Shown here piece after piece: positions 1 to 8,202 of a stretch of DNA of 64,000 nucleotides. Origin of the DNA: Pseudomaricurvus sp. HS19 (lineage in GTDB: Bacteria; Pseudomonadota; Gammaproteobacteria; Pseudomonadales; Cellvibrionaceae); the NCBI RefSeq assembly GCF_009857815.1, contig NZ_WVVW01000008.1, forward strand, positions 1 to 64,000. Direction: 5' to 3'. The notes below the pieces were generated by a model. That model was given only the letters and a program-made list of their open reading frames with translations. It did no database searches and was not told where the DNA came from. The number at the start of each line of letters is the position of its first letter. Positions within the stretch are counted from its first letter, which is position 1. The position numbers and the translations under genes are program-made.

Positions 1-22
1 GTGAAGCCGGCTCTTTTATGTA

Positions 23-99
23 TGGCGCACCCTAGAGGATTCGAACCTCTGACCTTTGCCTCCGGAGGGCAACGCTCTATCCAGCTGAGCTAAGGGTGC
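23..99 (-). tRNA. tRNA-Arg (anticodon CCG)
   Basis: Read on the minus strand this folds as a full 77-nt cloverleaf: acceptor stem GCACCCT/AGGGTGC, D-arm with AGCTCAGCTGGATAGAGC, anticodon stem TTGCC/GGCAA around loop CTCCGGA (anticodon CCG), T-arm with GGTTCGAATCC, and an encoded 3' CCA. It decodes CGG arginine codons. Confidence 0.97.
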
Positions 100-193
100 A
101 TTGTTTCTGGCTGCAGGCGGGGCTCTGGTGCACAGGGCCTGCCGCAGGGAGGCGCCATAATACTGATCTCGGTCAGTGGCGTCCAGCAGCGGT

Positions 194-967
194 TCAGCGC
201 ACTTCCAGGTCGTAGTCGATGATCACCGGCAGATGGCTGGAGAACTGCTTGGTCTTGTAGATGGTGGCGTACTCCACGCGGCCGGCCAGGGTCTCGGAGA
301 TCACCTGGTAGTCGGTGCGCCAACCGTCGCCTTCGCCCAGGCGACCGGCTGGCCAGTAGCTGTACTCATCGCGGTCGGAGTTGCCGAGGCGGAAGGCGTC
401 GGCATAGCCTACCTGGTTGAACAGCTGGTCCATCCACTGCTGTTCGTGGGGCAGGAAGCCGGAACTGCTGGCGTTGTCGGCGGCGTTCTGCACGTCGTGA
501 CGGGTGTGAGCCATCTGCCAGTTACCGCAGAAGATAAACTCGCGACGCTTGCGGGTAATCTTGTGCAGGTGCGCCTGCATGTCGTCAAAGAACTGGATTT
601 TGACTTCCTGGGACTCGGCTTCGGAGCTGGCAGAGGGTGCCAGCAGGGAGCCTATGCTGATGTGCTCGAAGTCCGCCTGCAGGTAGCGGCCTTCCATATC
701 CACGCCGCTGCTGAAGCCGAGGCCAAAGATCAGGGCCTTGGGCTGGTGGCGGGTATAGATGGCGACACCGTTGTAATGCTTGATGCCGGAGTCGAAAAAA
801 TAGGCAAAATAACCGTCCAGGTGGAACGGGTCGCCGTCGAGCTCATATTCCAGAGCCCGTAAATCCTGAAGACAGATGATGTCGGCATCCTGCTCGGACA
901 GCCACTCGTACAGGCCGCGCTGGGCTGCCTGATGAATGCCGTCCACACTAAGACTGATAATGCGCAT
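194..967 (-). CDS. crc: Crc-like catabolite repression protein (ExoIII fold)
   Basis: 257-residue protein of the exonuclease III / endonuclease-exonuclease-phosphatase fold. It lies next to and divergent from pyrE, which is where crc sits in Pseudomonas. The catalytic positions of true ExoIII are changed: the N-terminal N-I-N-G segment is S-V-D-G (residues 7-10) and the metal-binding Glu of LQET is Asp in CLQD (D35). Loss of nuclease residues is a known property of Crc, which acts with Hfq as a translational repressor of catabolic mRNAs. The C-terminal SSHLPV segment retains the family's His. An ordinary ExoIII paralogue is the alternative; the position and altered residues favour Crc. Confidence 0.75.
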   Translation of the reverse strand: MRIISLSVDGIHQAAQRGLYEWLSEQDADIICLQDLRALEYELDGDPFHLDGYFAYFFDSGIKHYNGVAIYTRHQPKALIFGLGFSSGVDMEGRYLQADFEHISIGSLLAPSASSEAESQEVKIQFFDDMQAHLHKITRKRREFIFCGNWQMAHTRHDVQNAADNASSSGFLPHEQQWMDQLFNQVGYADAFRLGNSDRDEYSYWPAGRLGEGDGWRTDYQVISETLAGRVEYATIYKTKQFSSHLPVIIDYDLEVR

Positions 968-1285
968 GTTCGCCCCTTGTTTACAGGCTGCGTATGATAC
1001 CCGAGCTGGCGTCTTAATTGTTAACTTTTATAAAGGGTATCGTTGACTGCGACCACTGAAATCAGGGGTGCCGGGGAGTTTCCCTGTCCCCGGTCAAGGC
1101 ACAGCCAGCCTGCGAATTTGACTCAATAATAGATGATGTTGCCACCGATACCAGTGGCAGATTGACGGTGCTGATATACGGTGTCTGTCACCCGGTAGCC
1201 CGGGGCGTGTGACAGGGTTGCTGCTGGCTGTGTATCATATCTGTTGTACCTGTCACATTAATCAACATAGATTCGGACCTAGTTC
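968..1285. promoter_or_regulatory. divergent intergenic region crc-like/pyrE
   Basis: 318 bases between two outward-facing genes, so it should hold both promoters. No convincing -35/-10 pair could be fixed by eye. An inverted repeat CTGTCAC (1185-1191) / GTGACAG (1209-1215) flanks a C+G-rich centre and could be an operator or part of the pyrE leader. No small ORF or RNA gene was recognised. Confidence 0.45.
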
Positions 1286-1924
1286 ATGGAGCAGTACCAG
1301 CGAGACTTTATAGAATTGGCCATTAGCCACCAGGCCCTGCGTTTCGGCGAGTTCACCCTGAAATCGGGCCGCACGAGCCCCTATTTCTTCAACGCCGGGC
1401 AGTTTCAGACGGGTGCTGCGCTGGCAGCCCTCGGTCGCTATTACGCTGATGCGCTGCAGCAGTCCGGGGTGGATTATGACGTGGTCTTCGGTCCCGCCTA
1501 CAAGGGGATTCCCCTGGCGGCGACCACGGCGGTAGCCCTGGCGGATCGCCACGGTAAGGACATGCCTTACTGTTTCAACCGCAAGGAGGCCAAGGACCAC
1601 GGCGAGGGCGGCACCCTGGTGGGAGCGCCGCTGCAGGGCAAGGTGCTGATCGTGGACGATGTGATTACGGCTGGTACGGCAGTGCGTGAGGTGATGGGGA
1701 TCATCCGTGCCGCAGGTGCCGAGCCCGCCGGTGTGCTGATTGGCCTCAACCGCCAGGAGAAAGGCAAGGGCGAGCTGTCAGCCATCCAGGAGGTGGAGCA
1801 GGAGTACGGTATCCCGGTGATCAGTATTATCTGTCTCGAGGATATCATCCACTACCTGGAGGAGCAGGGGGAGAGCGGGCGCGTGGCAGAGATCCGTCGC
1901 TACCGCGAGGCCTACGGCGTTTAA
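1286..1924 (+). CDS. pyrE: orotate phosphoribosyltransferase
   Basis: 212 residues, the normal length for PyrE, which joins orotate and PRPP to make orotidine 5'-monophosphate in cytosolic pyrimidine synthesis. The PRPP-binding motif [14 protein letters not shown] is at residues 120-133 and the [14 protein letters not shown] substrate segment is near the N terminus. The ATG start is the family start ([12 protein letters not shown]). The crc-like gene is divergent on the left; the next gene downstream is separated by about 105 bases, so pyrE is probably transcribed alone or with weak read-through. Confidence 0.97.
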   Translation: MEQYQRDFIELAISHQALRFGEFTLKSGRTSPYFFNAGQFQTGAALAALGRYYADALQQSGVDYDVVFGPAYKGIPLAATTAVALADRHGKDMPYCFNRKEAKDHGEGGTLVGAPLQGKVLIVDDVITAGTAVREVMGIIRAAGAEPAGVLIGLNRQEKGKGELSAIQEVEQEYGIPVISIICLEDIIHYLEEQGESGRVAEIRRYREAYGV

Positions 1925-2030
1925 GCACCGTTCAGCCACAGGCTGCCACACTGCTGACTTACAGGCCGGGTGGCAGACCGGGTAGGGAGTACTTCCCGCC
2001 AGCATAATTATTATCAGGGGTGAAAATCAG

Positions 2031-2669
2031 GTGTCATTGCAAAAGTTGAATCAGGACAAGGGCCGGGCCTGGGGGCGACAGGCCCTGTTGCTGCTGGCGT
2101 TGGGGTGCTTCGGTATCAGCCAAGGAGCGCTGGCGGCCAAGCTCTATCGCTACACCAACGGCGAGGGTGTGCAGGAGTTGAATACCTACTTGCCGCCGGA
2201 GTACTCCCAGAATGGTTACGAAATCGTCAACGAGCGTGGCGATGTGTTGCGCACGGTACCGCCGGCCCTGAGTGAGGAGGCCACAGAGGCCTTGCGTGCT
2301 GAGCGCATGGAGAAGGATCGGCAGCAGCAGTGGGACAGAGAACTGCTGCGTCGTTATAGCAGCGTGCGGGATATTGAGGCCGCCAAGAAGCGCAAGCTGG
2401 CCCAGGTGCAAAACAGTATTCTGATCATCAAGAGCAACATGACCAACATCAAGGGGCAGTTGGCGGAGCAGCACGCCAGGGCGGCGGAAAGCGAGCGCCA
2501 GGGCAAGGATGTACCGAAGCCGATTCTGCAAAAGATCGACGGTCTGGAGCGTGAGCTACAGTCGGCGGAAGAGCAGTTGGCGGAGCGTGAACAGCAATTC
2601 AGTGACACCGAAGAGAAGTACGATCGCGACCGCGACCGGTTTGCGACCATACGTCCCGATCGTCAATAA
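2031..2669 (+). CDS. secreted DUF4124-like coiled-coil protein
   Basis: 212 residues from a GTG start preceded by AGGGGTG. An N-terminal hydrophobic stretch (about residues 17-35, ending ALAA) looks like a signal peptide. A short DUF4124-like module follows (KLYRYTNGEGVQELNTYLPP), then a long charged, Gln- and Glu-rich helix from about residue 75 to the end that should form a coiled coil. The protein is probably periplasmic. Function is unknown. It ends just before a good terminator, so the transcript stops here. Confidence 0.7.
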   Translation: MSLQKLNQDKGRAWGRQALLLLALGCFGISQGALAAKLYRYTNGEGVQELNTYLPPEYSQNGYEIVNERGDVLRTVPPALSEEATEALRAERMEKDRQQQWDRELLRRYSSVRDIEAAKKRKLAQVQNSILIIKSNMTNIKGQLAEQHARAAESERQGKDVPKPILQKIDGLERELQSAEEQLAEREQQFSDTEEKYDRDRDRFATIRPDRQ

Positions 2670-2677
2670 CCCCTGAA

Positions 2678-2702
2678 GGCAGCCGAGGCTGCCTTTTTCT
2701 TT
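2678..2702 (+). terminator. rho-independent terminator
   Basis: Perfect 7-bp stem GGCAGCC/GGCTGCC followed by TTTTTCTTT, directly after the stop of the coiled-coil protein gene. Confidence 0.88.
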
Positions 2703-2779
2703 GCCGGCGGCAGACCGCTGCCGGCGTCTCCCCCGGGCTGTTATCATGGCGCCACAATAATGACTTGAGGGAGTACGCC

Positions 2780-3202
2780 ATGTCCCAAACCGCAATCCTG
2801 CAGCCCGTCTGTGTATTGATACTGATCACCATCGCCGTCTGGCTGGTCCTGTTCGCCCGCCGGCTGGGCTACCTCGCCACCCACAAGTTGGACCCTGACC
2901 AGATAGCCGATGCCAGGACGCTGGAATCCATGCTGCCGCCGGCGGCTGTGGCGGCCAGTAATAATTTTAAAAACCTGTTCGAAGTGCCGGTGATTTTTTA
3001 TACCAGCTGCGTCATTGCTGTACTGGCGGGAGTGGTGGACAGTCTGCTGCTGGGCAGTGCCTGGGCTTACGTAAGCCTGCGTGCGCTGCACTCGCTGGTG
3101 CACTGCACCTACAACCGTGTGAATCACCGCTTTATGGCCTATCTGGCGAGCTGCCTGGTGCTGTGGTTTATGGTGATCAGGGTCAGCTTGCAACTGTTCT
3201 GA
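2780..3202 (+). CDS. MAPEG family membrane protein
   Basis: 140 residues from the ATG at 2780, which has GAGGGAG 6 bases upstream; a TTG 15 bases earlier is less likely. Four hydrophobic helices are predicted. The segment NNFKNLFEVPVIFY (residues 58-71) is the hallmark of the MAPEG superfamily (membrane-associated proteins in eicosanoid and glutathione metabolism), and RALHSLVHCTYNRVNHR follows the third helix. Bacterial members are small inner-membrane proteins, some with glutathione transferase or peroxidase activity; substrate here is unknown. Confidence 0.9.
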   Translation: MSQTAILQPVCVLILITIAVWLVLFARRLGYLATHKLDPDQIADARTLESMLPPAAVAASNNFKNLFEVPVIFYTSCVIAVLAGVVDSLLLGSAWAYVSLRALHSLVHCTYNRVNHRFMAYLASCLVLWFMVIRVSLQLF

Positions 3203-3415
3203 TGGCCCCGGTGGCGCCTGTCACCGCGGCCACTTGTTGGCTTTTGTGACAGGTGTCCGGCAGCCATAAAAGCTGGTCAAAAACAAGCCTGTCATAGCCC
3301 CGGTGAATTTCGCATAATGCCCGCCAGAGGCGGGAATACTCCCGTCGCCAGTCCATCTGAACGTGATTCCATAACAACAGGCCAGCGGCCGCACGATGTT
3401 TCCAGAGTTGTTTCT

Positions 3416-5791
3416 ATGATTTCAATTTCCGCCCGAATTGCCGAAGAACTTGGTGCCCAGGAGCGCCAGGTAAATGCCGCCATTGGCCTGCTGGATGAGG
3501 GTGCCACCGTGCCCTTTATCGCCCGTTACCGTAAAGAGGTGACCGGTGGCCTTGATGACACCCAGATGCGCACCCTGGAAGATCGCCTGCGCTACCTGCG
3601 GGAGCTGGAAGACCGGCGCGCCGCCATCCTCAAGAGTATTGAGGAGCAGGGCAAGCTGACCCCGGAGCTGGCGGCGGACATCAACTCGGCGGATACCAAA
3701 AACCGTCTCGAAGACCTCTACCTGCCCTACAAGCCCAAGCGCCGTACCAAGGGCCAGATCGCCCGCGAGGCCGGACTGGAGCCACTGGCCGATGGCCTGC
3801 TGGCCGACCCGACCCTGTCGCCGGATGTGGAAGCGCAGAAGTACATCGTTGGCGCAGAGCACAACGACGGTAGCGAAGAGGCGCAGAAGATTACCGATAT
3901 CAAAGCCGCGCTGGACGGTGCCAAGTACATCCTCATGGAGCGCTTCAGCGAAGATGCCTCCCTGCTGGGCAAGCTGCGTGATTTCCTCAAGACCGAGGCG
4001 CAGGTGACGGCCCGGGTGATGGATGGCAAGCAGGCCGAAGGAGCCAAGTTCCAGGATTACTTTGAGCATGACGAGCCGCTCAAGGGTGTTCCCTCGCACC
4101 GCGCGCTGGCCATGTTCCGTGGTCGCAACGAAGGTATTCTCTCCATCGCCATCACCCTCGACGGCATTGAGCCGGGTATGTCCCATCCCTGTGAAGCCAT
4201 GGTGGCCGATCACTGGCAGGTGCGCGACCAGGGTCGCGCAGCCGACGGCTGGCTGGCGGAAGTGGTGCGCTGGACCTGGCGGGTGAAACTGCTGACCCAC
4301 CTGGAGACCGACCTGCTGGGTGAGCTGCGTGAGCGCGCCGAGGAGGAGGCGATCAAGGTGTTTGCCAGCAACCTCAAGGACCTGCTGCTGGCGGCGCCGG
4401 CCGGTCAGGTGGCCACCCTTGGCCTCGACCCGGGCCTGCGTACCGGCTGTAAGGTGGCGGTGGTGGATGCCACCGGCAAGGTACTGGATCACTGCGCCAT
4501 CTTCCCCACGCCGCCACAGAACAAGATCCGTGAAGCGGAAGCCAAACTGGTGGACCTGTGCAGAAAGCACAACGTGGGTCTGATCGCCATTGGCAACGGC
4601 ACCGCCTCCCGCGAGACCGACAAGTTTGTCGGCGATGTGCTGAAAGCACACCCGGACATCAAGGCGCAGAAGGTGATGGTGAACGAGGCCGGCGCCTCGG
4701 TGTACTCGGCTTCCGAGTTTGCCGCGAAAGAATTCCCCGAGCTGGACGTTACCATCCGCGGCGCCATCTCTATCGCCCGCCGCCTGCAGGACCCGCTGGC
4801 GGAACTGGTAAAGATCGAGCCCAAGTCCATCGGCGTGGGTCAGTACCAGCACGACGTCTCCCAGACCCAGCTGGCGCGTTCGCTGGAAGCGGTGGTGGAA
4901 GACTGTGTGAACGCCGTGGGTGTGGAAGTGAATACCGCGTCGGCACCGCTGCTGGCGGCGGTATCCGGCCTGAGCCTCTCCATGGCCAACAATATCGTCG
5001 AATTCCGCGATCAGAACGGTGCCTTTGGCAGCCGTGATGACCTGAAAAAAGTACCTCGCTTCGGTGCCAAGACCTTTGAGCAGGCGGCAGGCTTCCTGCG
5101 TGTAGCCAATGGCAGCAACCCACTGGATGCCTCCGCGGTACACCCGGAGTCCTACGCGGTGGTGGAGCGTATCTCCGGCACCAGTGGCCGCGCCATTGCC
5201 AGCCTGATTGGCGACTCCGCTTTCCTGCGCTCGCTCAAGGCGGCGGACTACACCGATGAAAACTTCGGTGTACCCACGGTGACCGACATCATTAAAGAGC
5301 TGGACAAGCCCGGCCGTGATCCGCGTCCCGAGTTCAAGACTGCGCAGTTCCAGGAAGGGGTGGAGAAGATCAGCGATCTGGAGCCCGGTATGATCCTGGA
5401 GGGCACCGTCACCAACGTCACCAACTTCGGGGCGTTCGTGGATGTGGGTGTGCACCAGGACGGACTGGTACATATCTCCGCACTGTCACACAACTTTGTT
5501 AAAGATCCCCGTGAAGTGGTCAAGGCCGGTGACATCGTCAAGGTGAAAGTGATGGAAGTGGATGTGCCGCGCAAGCGCATCGGCATGTCCATGCGTCTCG
5601 ACGACACCCCCGGTGAGAAGACCTCTGGCCCGGGTGAGCGCAAGGGCGGTGGTGCCCGCCGCAATAGTGGCGGTGGTAACGGCGGCAACAACCAGCGCAG
5701 CTTCGGTGGTGGCCAGCAGCAGACGGCGGCCTCCGGTACCATGGCGTCGCTGTTTGCCCAGGCCAACAAAAAGAAAAACGGCCGTCTCTGA
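3416..5791 (+). CDS. tex: Tex family transcription accessory RNA-binding protein
   Basis: 791 residues, the usual Tex length. The start is set at ATG 3416 because Tex proteins begin with ISxRIAEEL; the frame is open further upstream but the extra residues do not resemble the family. Visible parts: N-terminal Tex domain with [17 protein letters not shown], a YqgF/RNase H-like core ([17 protein letters not shown]), helix-hairpin-helix segments ([21 protein letters not shown]), an S1 RNA-binding domain at about 652-725 ([19 protein letters not shown]) and a Gly/Asn/Arg-rich tail. It is a cytosolic nucleic-acid-binding factor affecting transcription. Confidence 0.97.
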   Translation: MISISARIAEELGAQERQVNAAIGLLDEGATVPFIARYRKEVTGGLDDTQMRTLEDRLRYLRELEDRRAAILKSIEEQGKLTPELAADINSADTKNRLEDLYLPYKPKRRTKGQIAREAGLEPLADGLLADPTLSPDVEAQKYIVGAEHNDGSEEAQKITDIKAALDGAKYILMERFSEDASLLGKLRDFLKTEAQVTARVMDGKQAEGAKFQDYFEHDEPLKGVPSHRALAMFRGRNEGILSIAITLDGIEPGMSHPCEAMVADHWQVRDQGRAADGWLAEVVRWTWRVKLLTHLETDLLGELRERAEEEAIKVFASNLKDLLLAAPAGQVATLGLDPGLRTGCKVAVVDATGKVLDHCAIFPTPPQNKIREAEAKLVDLCRKHNVGLIAIGNGTASRETDKFVGDVLKAHPDIKAQKVMVNEAGASVYSASEFAAKEFPELDVTIRGAISIARRLQDPLAELVKIEPKSIGVGQYQHDVSQTQLARSLEAVVEDCVNAVGVEVNTASAPLLAAVSGLSLSMANNIVEFRDQNGAFGSRDDLKKVPRFGAKTFEQAAGFLRVANGSNPLDASAVHPESYAVVERISGTSGRAIASLIGDSAFLRSLKAADYTDENFGVPTVTDIIKELDKPGRDPRPEFKTAQFQEGVEKISDLEPGMILEGTVTNVTNFGAFVDVGVHQDGLVHISALSHNFVKDPREVVKAGDIVKVKVMEVDVPRKRIGMSMRLDDTPGEKTSGPGERKGGGARRNSGGGNGGNNQRSFGGGQQQTAASGTMASLFAQANKKKNGRL

Positions 5792-5811
5792 CGGTCGTCA
5801 ACCTGCTAACA

Positions 5812-5842
5812 AACGCTGCCCGTCAATGCGGGGAGCGTTTTT
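5812..5842 (+). terminator. rho-independent terminator of tex
   Basis: Stem AACGCT-g-CCCG / CGGG-g-AGCGTT with a TCAATG loop and one internal mismatch, followed by a short T run. Confidence 0.75.
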
Positions 5843-5894
5843 CAGCGACGAGGCAATCCAGCGCAGGCACAGTATTGGACTGTACACGGAAACA

Positions 5895-5923
5895 TGGATC
5901 GCCACGCTGCGCTCGCGATGACG
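5895..5923. repeat. dispersed short palindromic repeat (GATCGCCACGCTGCGCTCGCGATGACG type)
   Basis: The stretch around ATCGCCACGCTGCGCTCGCG is a common intergenic repeat type in proteobacterial genomes. It sits between the tex terminator and the EVE gene. Only one copy is seen in this window. Confidence 0.55.
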
Positions 5924-5975
5924 GCCTGGATTTGTGCAGCAGCCTGATGGAGGCTGACCCCGGGAGCTGATGACA

Positions 5976-6434
5976 ATGAACTACTGGCTGTTTAAAACCG
6001 AGCCGGACGAGTTCGGTATCGATGACCTGCAGAGTCGCGGGCGCGAGCGCTGGGACGGTATCCGCAACTACCAGGCGCGCAACCTGCTGCGCGATCAGGT
6101 GCGTTGCGGTGACCAGGTGCTGATCTATCACAGCAGTTGCAAGGCGGTCGGCGTGGCCGGCATTGCCGGTGTGGTGAGTGAACCCTACGCCGATCCGGCG
6201 CAGTTCGATCCCGACAGTAAGTACTTCGACCCCAAGGCCTCACCGGAGGCACCGCGCTGGTTTGCGCTGGACGTGGGTTTTGTGGAGAAGTTTCCCCGGG
6301 TGTTGCCGCTGGCGCGTATAAAGAGCCAGCCACAACTGGCAGAGATGGTGCTGATCCGTCAGGGGCGTCTCTCCGTACAACCGGTGACCGCCGCGGAGTG
6401 GCAGCTGCTGACGACGCTGGCCCGGCAGGGCTGA
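5976..6434 (+). CDS. EVE domain-containing protein
   Basis: 152 residues. The start at ATG 5976 is preferred over 5970 because GGGAG (5962-5966) is then 9 bases away and family members begin MNYWLFK. The protein is a single EVE (PUA-like) domain: YWLFKTEPDEFGIDDL at the N terminus, WDGIRNYQARNLLRD, GDQVLIYHSS, and RWFALDVGF. EVE domains are thought to bind modified bases in nucleic acids. It precedes smrA by about 65 bases and may be cotranscribed. Confidence 0.93.
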   Translation: MNYWLFKTEPDEFGIDDLQSRGRERWDGIRNYQARNLLRDQVRCGDQVLIYHSSCKAVGVAGIAGVVSEPYADPAQFDPDSKYFDPKASPEAPRWFALDVGFVEKFPRVLPLARIKSQPQLAEMVLIRQGRLSVQPVTAAEWQLLTTLARQG

Positions 6435-6500
6435 AATTGAGGTTATACTCTTTTTGACTTCGACTGCTGACACCAGACTGCCGAATACAGGGGGACGGCC

Positions 6501-7094
6501 ATGAGCAAGACCGATAACCATGATGAGCAGGCCTTCCGCGCCGCCATGGGGGATGTCAAACCCCTGCGCCACGCCAGCCGGGTGACGCTGGCGAAAAGCC
6601 AGAGCCTCAGTGATATCAACAATCAGGCCCGCCGTGAATCGGCGCTGGCCCAGGTGACCGGCAAGCGCAACGACCTCTCCGGCGATTTTGTTGAACAACT
6701 GGAACCCAATGCCATACTCAGTTATCAGCGCCCCGGTGTGCAGCACGGTGTGTTCCGCAACCTGCGCCTGGGTAAGTATGCGGTAGAGGCCCGCCTCGAC
6801 CTGCACCGTCACACGGTAGAGCAGGCACGGGAGGCACTGTTTCGCTTTGTGAAGGATTGTCTTGAGAACGATATTCGCTGTGCCCTGGTCACCCACGGCA
6901 AGGGCGAAGGACGTGAGCAACCGGCACTGCTGAAGAGCTGTGTGGCCCACTGGTTGCCACAGCTGGAAGATGTGCTGGCTTTTCACTCGGCGCAGAAACA
7001 TCACGGCGCCGCCGGTGCCACCTATATCATGCTGCGCAAGAGCGATCGCAAGCGGCAGGAGAACCTGGAGCGGCACCAGAGGCGGCGAGTGTAG
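6501..7094 (+). CDS. smrA: Smr domain protein (SmrA/YdaL-like)
   Basis: 197 residues. The C-terminal half is an Smr domain: LDLHRHTVEQAREALFRFV carries the family's D-L-H motif and ALVTHGKGEGREQPALLKS the T-H-G-x-G motif, with TYIMLRKS as the last strand. Smr domains have nicking endonuclease activity in the MutS2/SmrA families. The N-terminal part, with VKPLRH, matches the short stand-alone SmrA type, close to the 187 residues of E. coli YdaL. The ATG is preceded by GGGGGA. About 120 bases separate it from mscS. Confidence 0.88.
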   Translation: MSKTDNHDEQAFRAAMGDVKPLRHASRVTLAKSQSLSDINNQARRESALAQVTGKRNDLSGDFVEQLEPNAILSYQRPGVQHGVFRNLRLGKYAVEARLDLHRHTVEQAREALFRFVKDCLENDIRCALVTHGKGEGREQPALLKSCVAHWLPQLEDVLAFHSAQKHHGAAGATYIMLRKSDRKRQENLERHQRRRV

Positions 7095-7213
7095 CGGTTG
7101 CCGCAGAACATATTCAGTCCCCGCAGGCTGGCAGCACGGAGAGCGGGCGGGGCAGGTTTTTTAAACCAGCAGTTTGCAGTACCCATCCCTTTGAAAATGG
7201 TTAAGGAGCTACC

Positions 7214-8029
7214 ATGGATTTCAATCCTGAAGAAATGATGCAGCAGGCCCCCGATCTGGTTATGACCTATGGCGTGAAGGTACTTCTCGCCCTGGTGGTC
7301 TTCTTTGTCGGTAAGTGGCTGGCCAATATGCTGGCCAACGGGCTGGAGAAAGGCCTGACCAAAAAGAATGTGGACTCCACGGTGGGGCGCTTTACCCGTA
7401 ACATCGCCTACTACACCCTGTTGACGGTTGTCATTGTGGCAGCGCTGGGGCAGCTGGGTGTGCAGACCGCTTCTTTTGTTGCCATTATCGGTGCCGCCGG
7501 TCTCGCCGTCGGTTTTGCCCTGCAGGGCTCGCTGGCCAACTTCGCTGCCGGTGTGCTGTTGATTCTGTTCCGCCCGTTCAAGGCCGGTGACTTTGTGGAA
7601 GCGGCCGGTATTGCCGGTGTGGTGCAGGAGATCTCCATCTTCAGCACCATCCTCCACACCGGTGACAACAAGCGCATTATCGTTTCCAACAACGCGGTGA
7701 TGGGCGGCACCATTACCAACTATTCCACCCTGCCTACCCGCCGGGTCGACCTGCTGGTGGGTGTCAGCTACGGCGCCGACCTGTCGCTGGTGCGGAAAAC
7801 GCTGGAAGAGATCGCCGCCGCCGACGAGCGTGTGCTCAAGGATCCGGGCATTACCATCGGCGTCAGCGAACTGGCGGATTCCTCGGTCAACTTCGTCTAC
7901 CGGGTGTGGGTCAACAGCGGCGATTACTGGCCGACCTACTTTGCCCTCAACGAAGCCATCAAGCGCCGTTTTGATGAGGTGGGTATCGAGATTCCGTTCC
8001 CGCAGATGGATGTGCATCTGGATAAGTAA
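7214..8029 (+). CDS. mscS: small-conductance mechanosensitive channel
   Basis: 271 residues, close to E. coli MscS (286). An N-terminal amphipathic segment is followed by three membrane helices; the third is the Gly/Ala-rich pore helix (GAAGLAVGFALQGSLANFAAGV, about residues 92-113). The cytoplasmic beta domain (RPFKAGDFVEAAGIAGVVQ) and the C-terminal alpha/beta part follow. It releases solutes on osmotic down-shock. ATG preceded by AAGGAG. Repeats rather than a clear terminator follow. Confidence 0.95.
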   Translation: MDFNPEEMMQQAPDLVMTYGVKVLLALVVFFVGKWLANMLANGLEKGLTKKNVDSTVGRFTRNIAYYTLLTVVIVAALGQLGVQTASFVAIIGAAGLAVGFALQGSLANFAAGVLLILFRPFKAGDFVEAAGIAGVVQEISIFSTILHTGDNKRIIVSNNAVMGGTITNYSTLPTRRVDLLVGVSYGADLSLVRKTLEEIAAADERVLKDPGITIGVSELADSSVNFVYRVWVNSGDYWPTYFALNEAIKRRFDEVGIEIPFPQMDVHLDK

Positions 8030-8040
8030 AAGCCTTTTAA

Positions 8041-8187
8041 GGACGCTGCGCTACAGGACGCCGGGGCTGCAGGATTGAGGACGCTTCGCTACAGGAAAAA
8101 CCAGAGTGGGCGCTTGCGCCCGCAAACGGTCTGACTGTAGCGAAGCGTCCTGTAGCAACGCGTCCTGACCCCTGTAGCGCAGCGTCC
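8041..8187. repeat. cluster of GGACGCTKCGCTACAGG repeats in both orientations
   Basis: Direct copies lie at 8041-8057 and 8079-8095, and inverted copies at 8135-8150 and 8171-8187, with a degenerate one at 8151-8166. The 8079 and 8135 copies can pair into a long hairpin. The same 17-mer recurs at 13981-13997. The array fills the whole gap between mscS and tamB, which converge here. Confidence 0.8.
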
Positions 8188-8202
8188 TACTCCCCCTCGC
8201 CC

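Noticed and set aside
3317-3415. Extended Tex N terminus
   Set aside because: Tex proteins start at the ISxRIAEEL segment; the extra residues are unlike the family.
3422-5473. 683-codon open frame antisense to tex
   Set aside because: The frame mirrors codon bias of the conserved Tex gene, has no ribosome site and its translation is low-complexity His/Gln/Arg-rich, as shadows in GC-rich DNA are.
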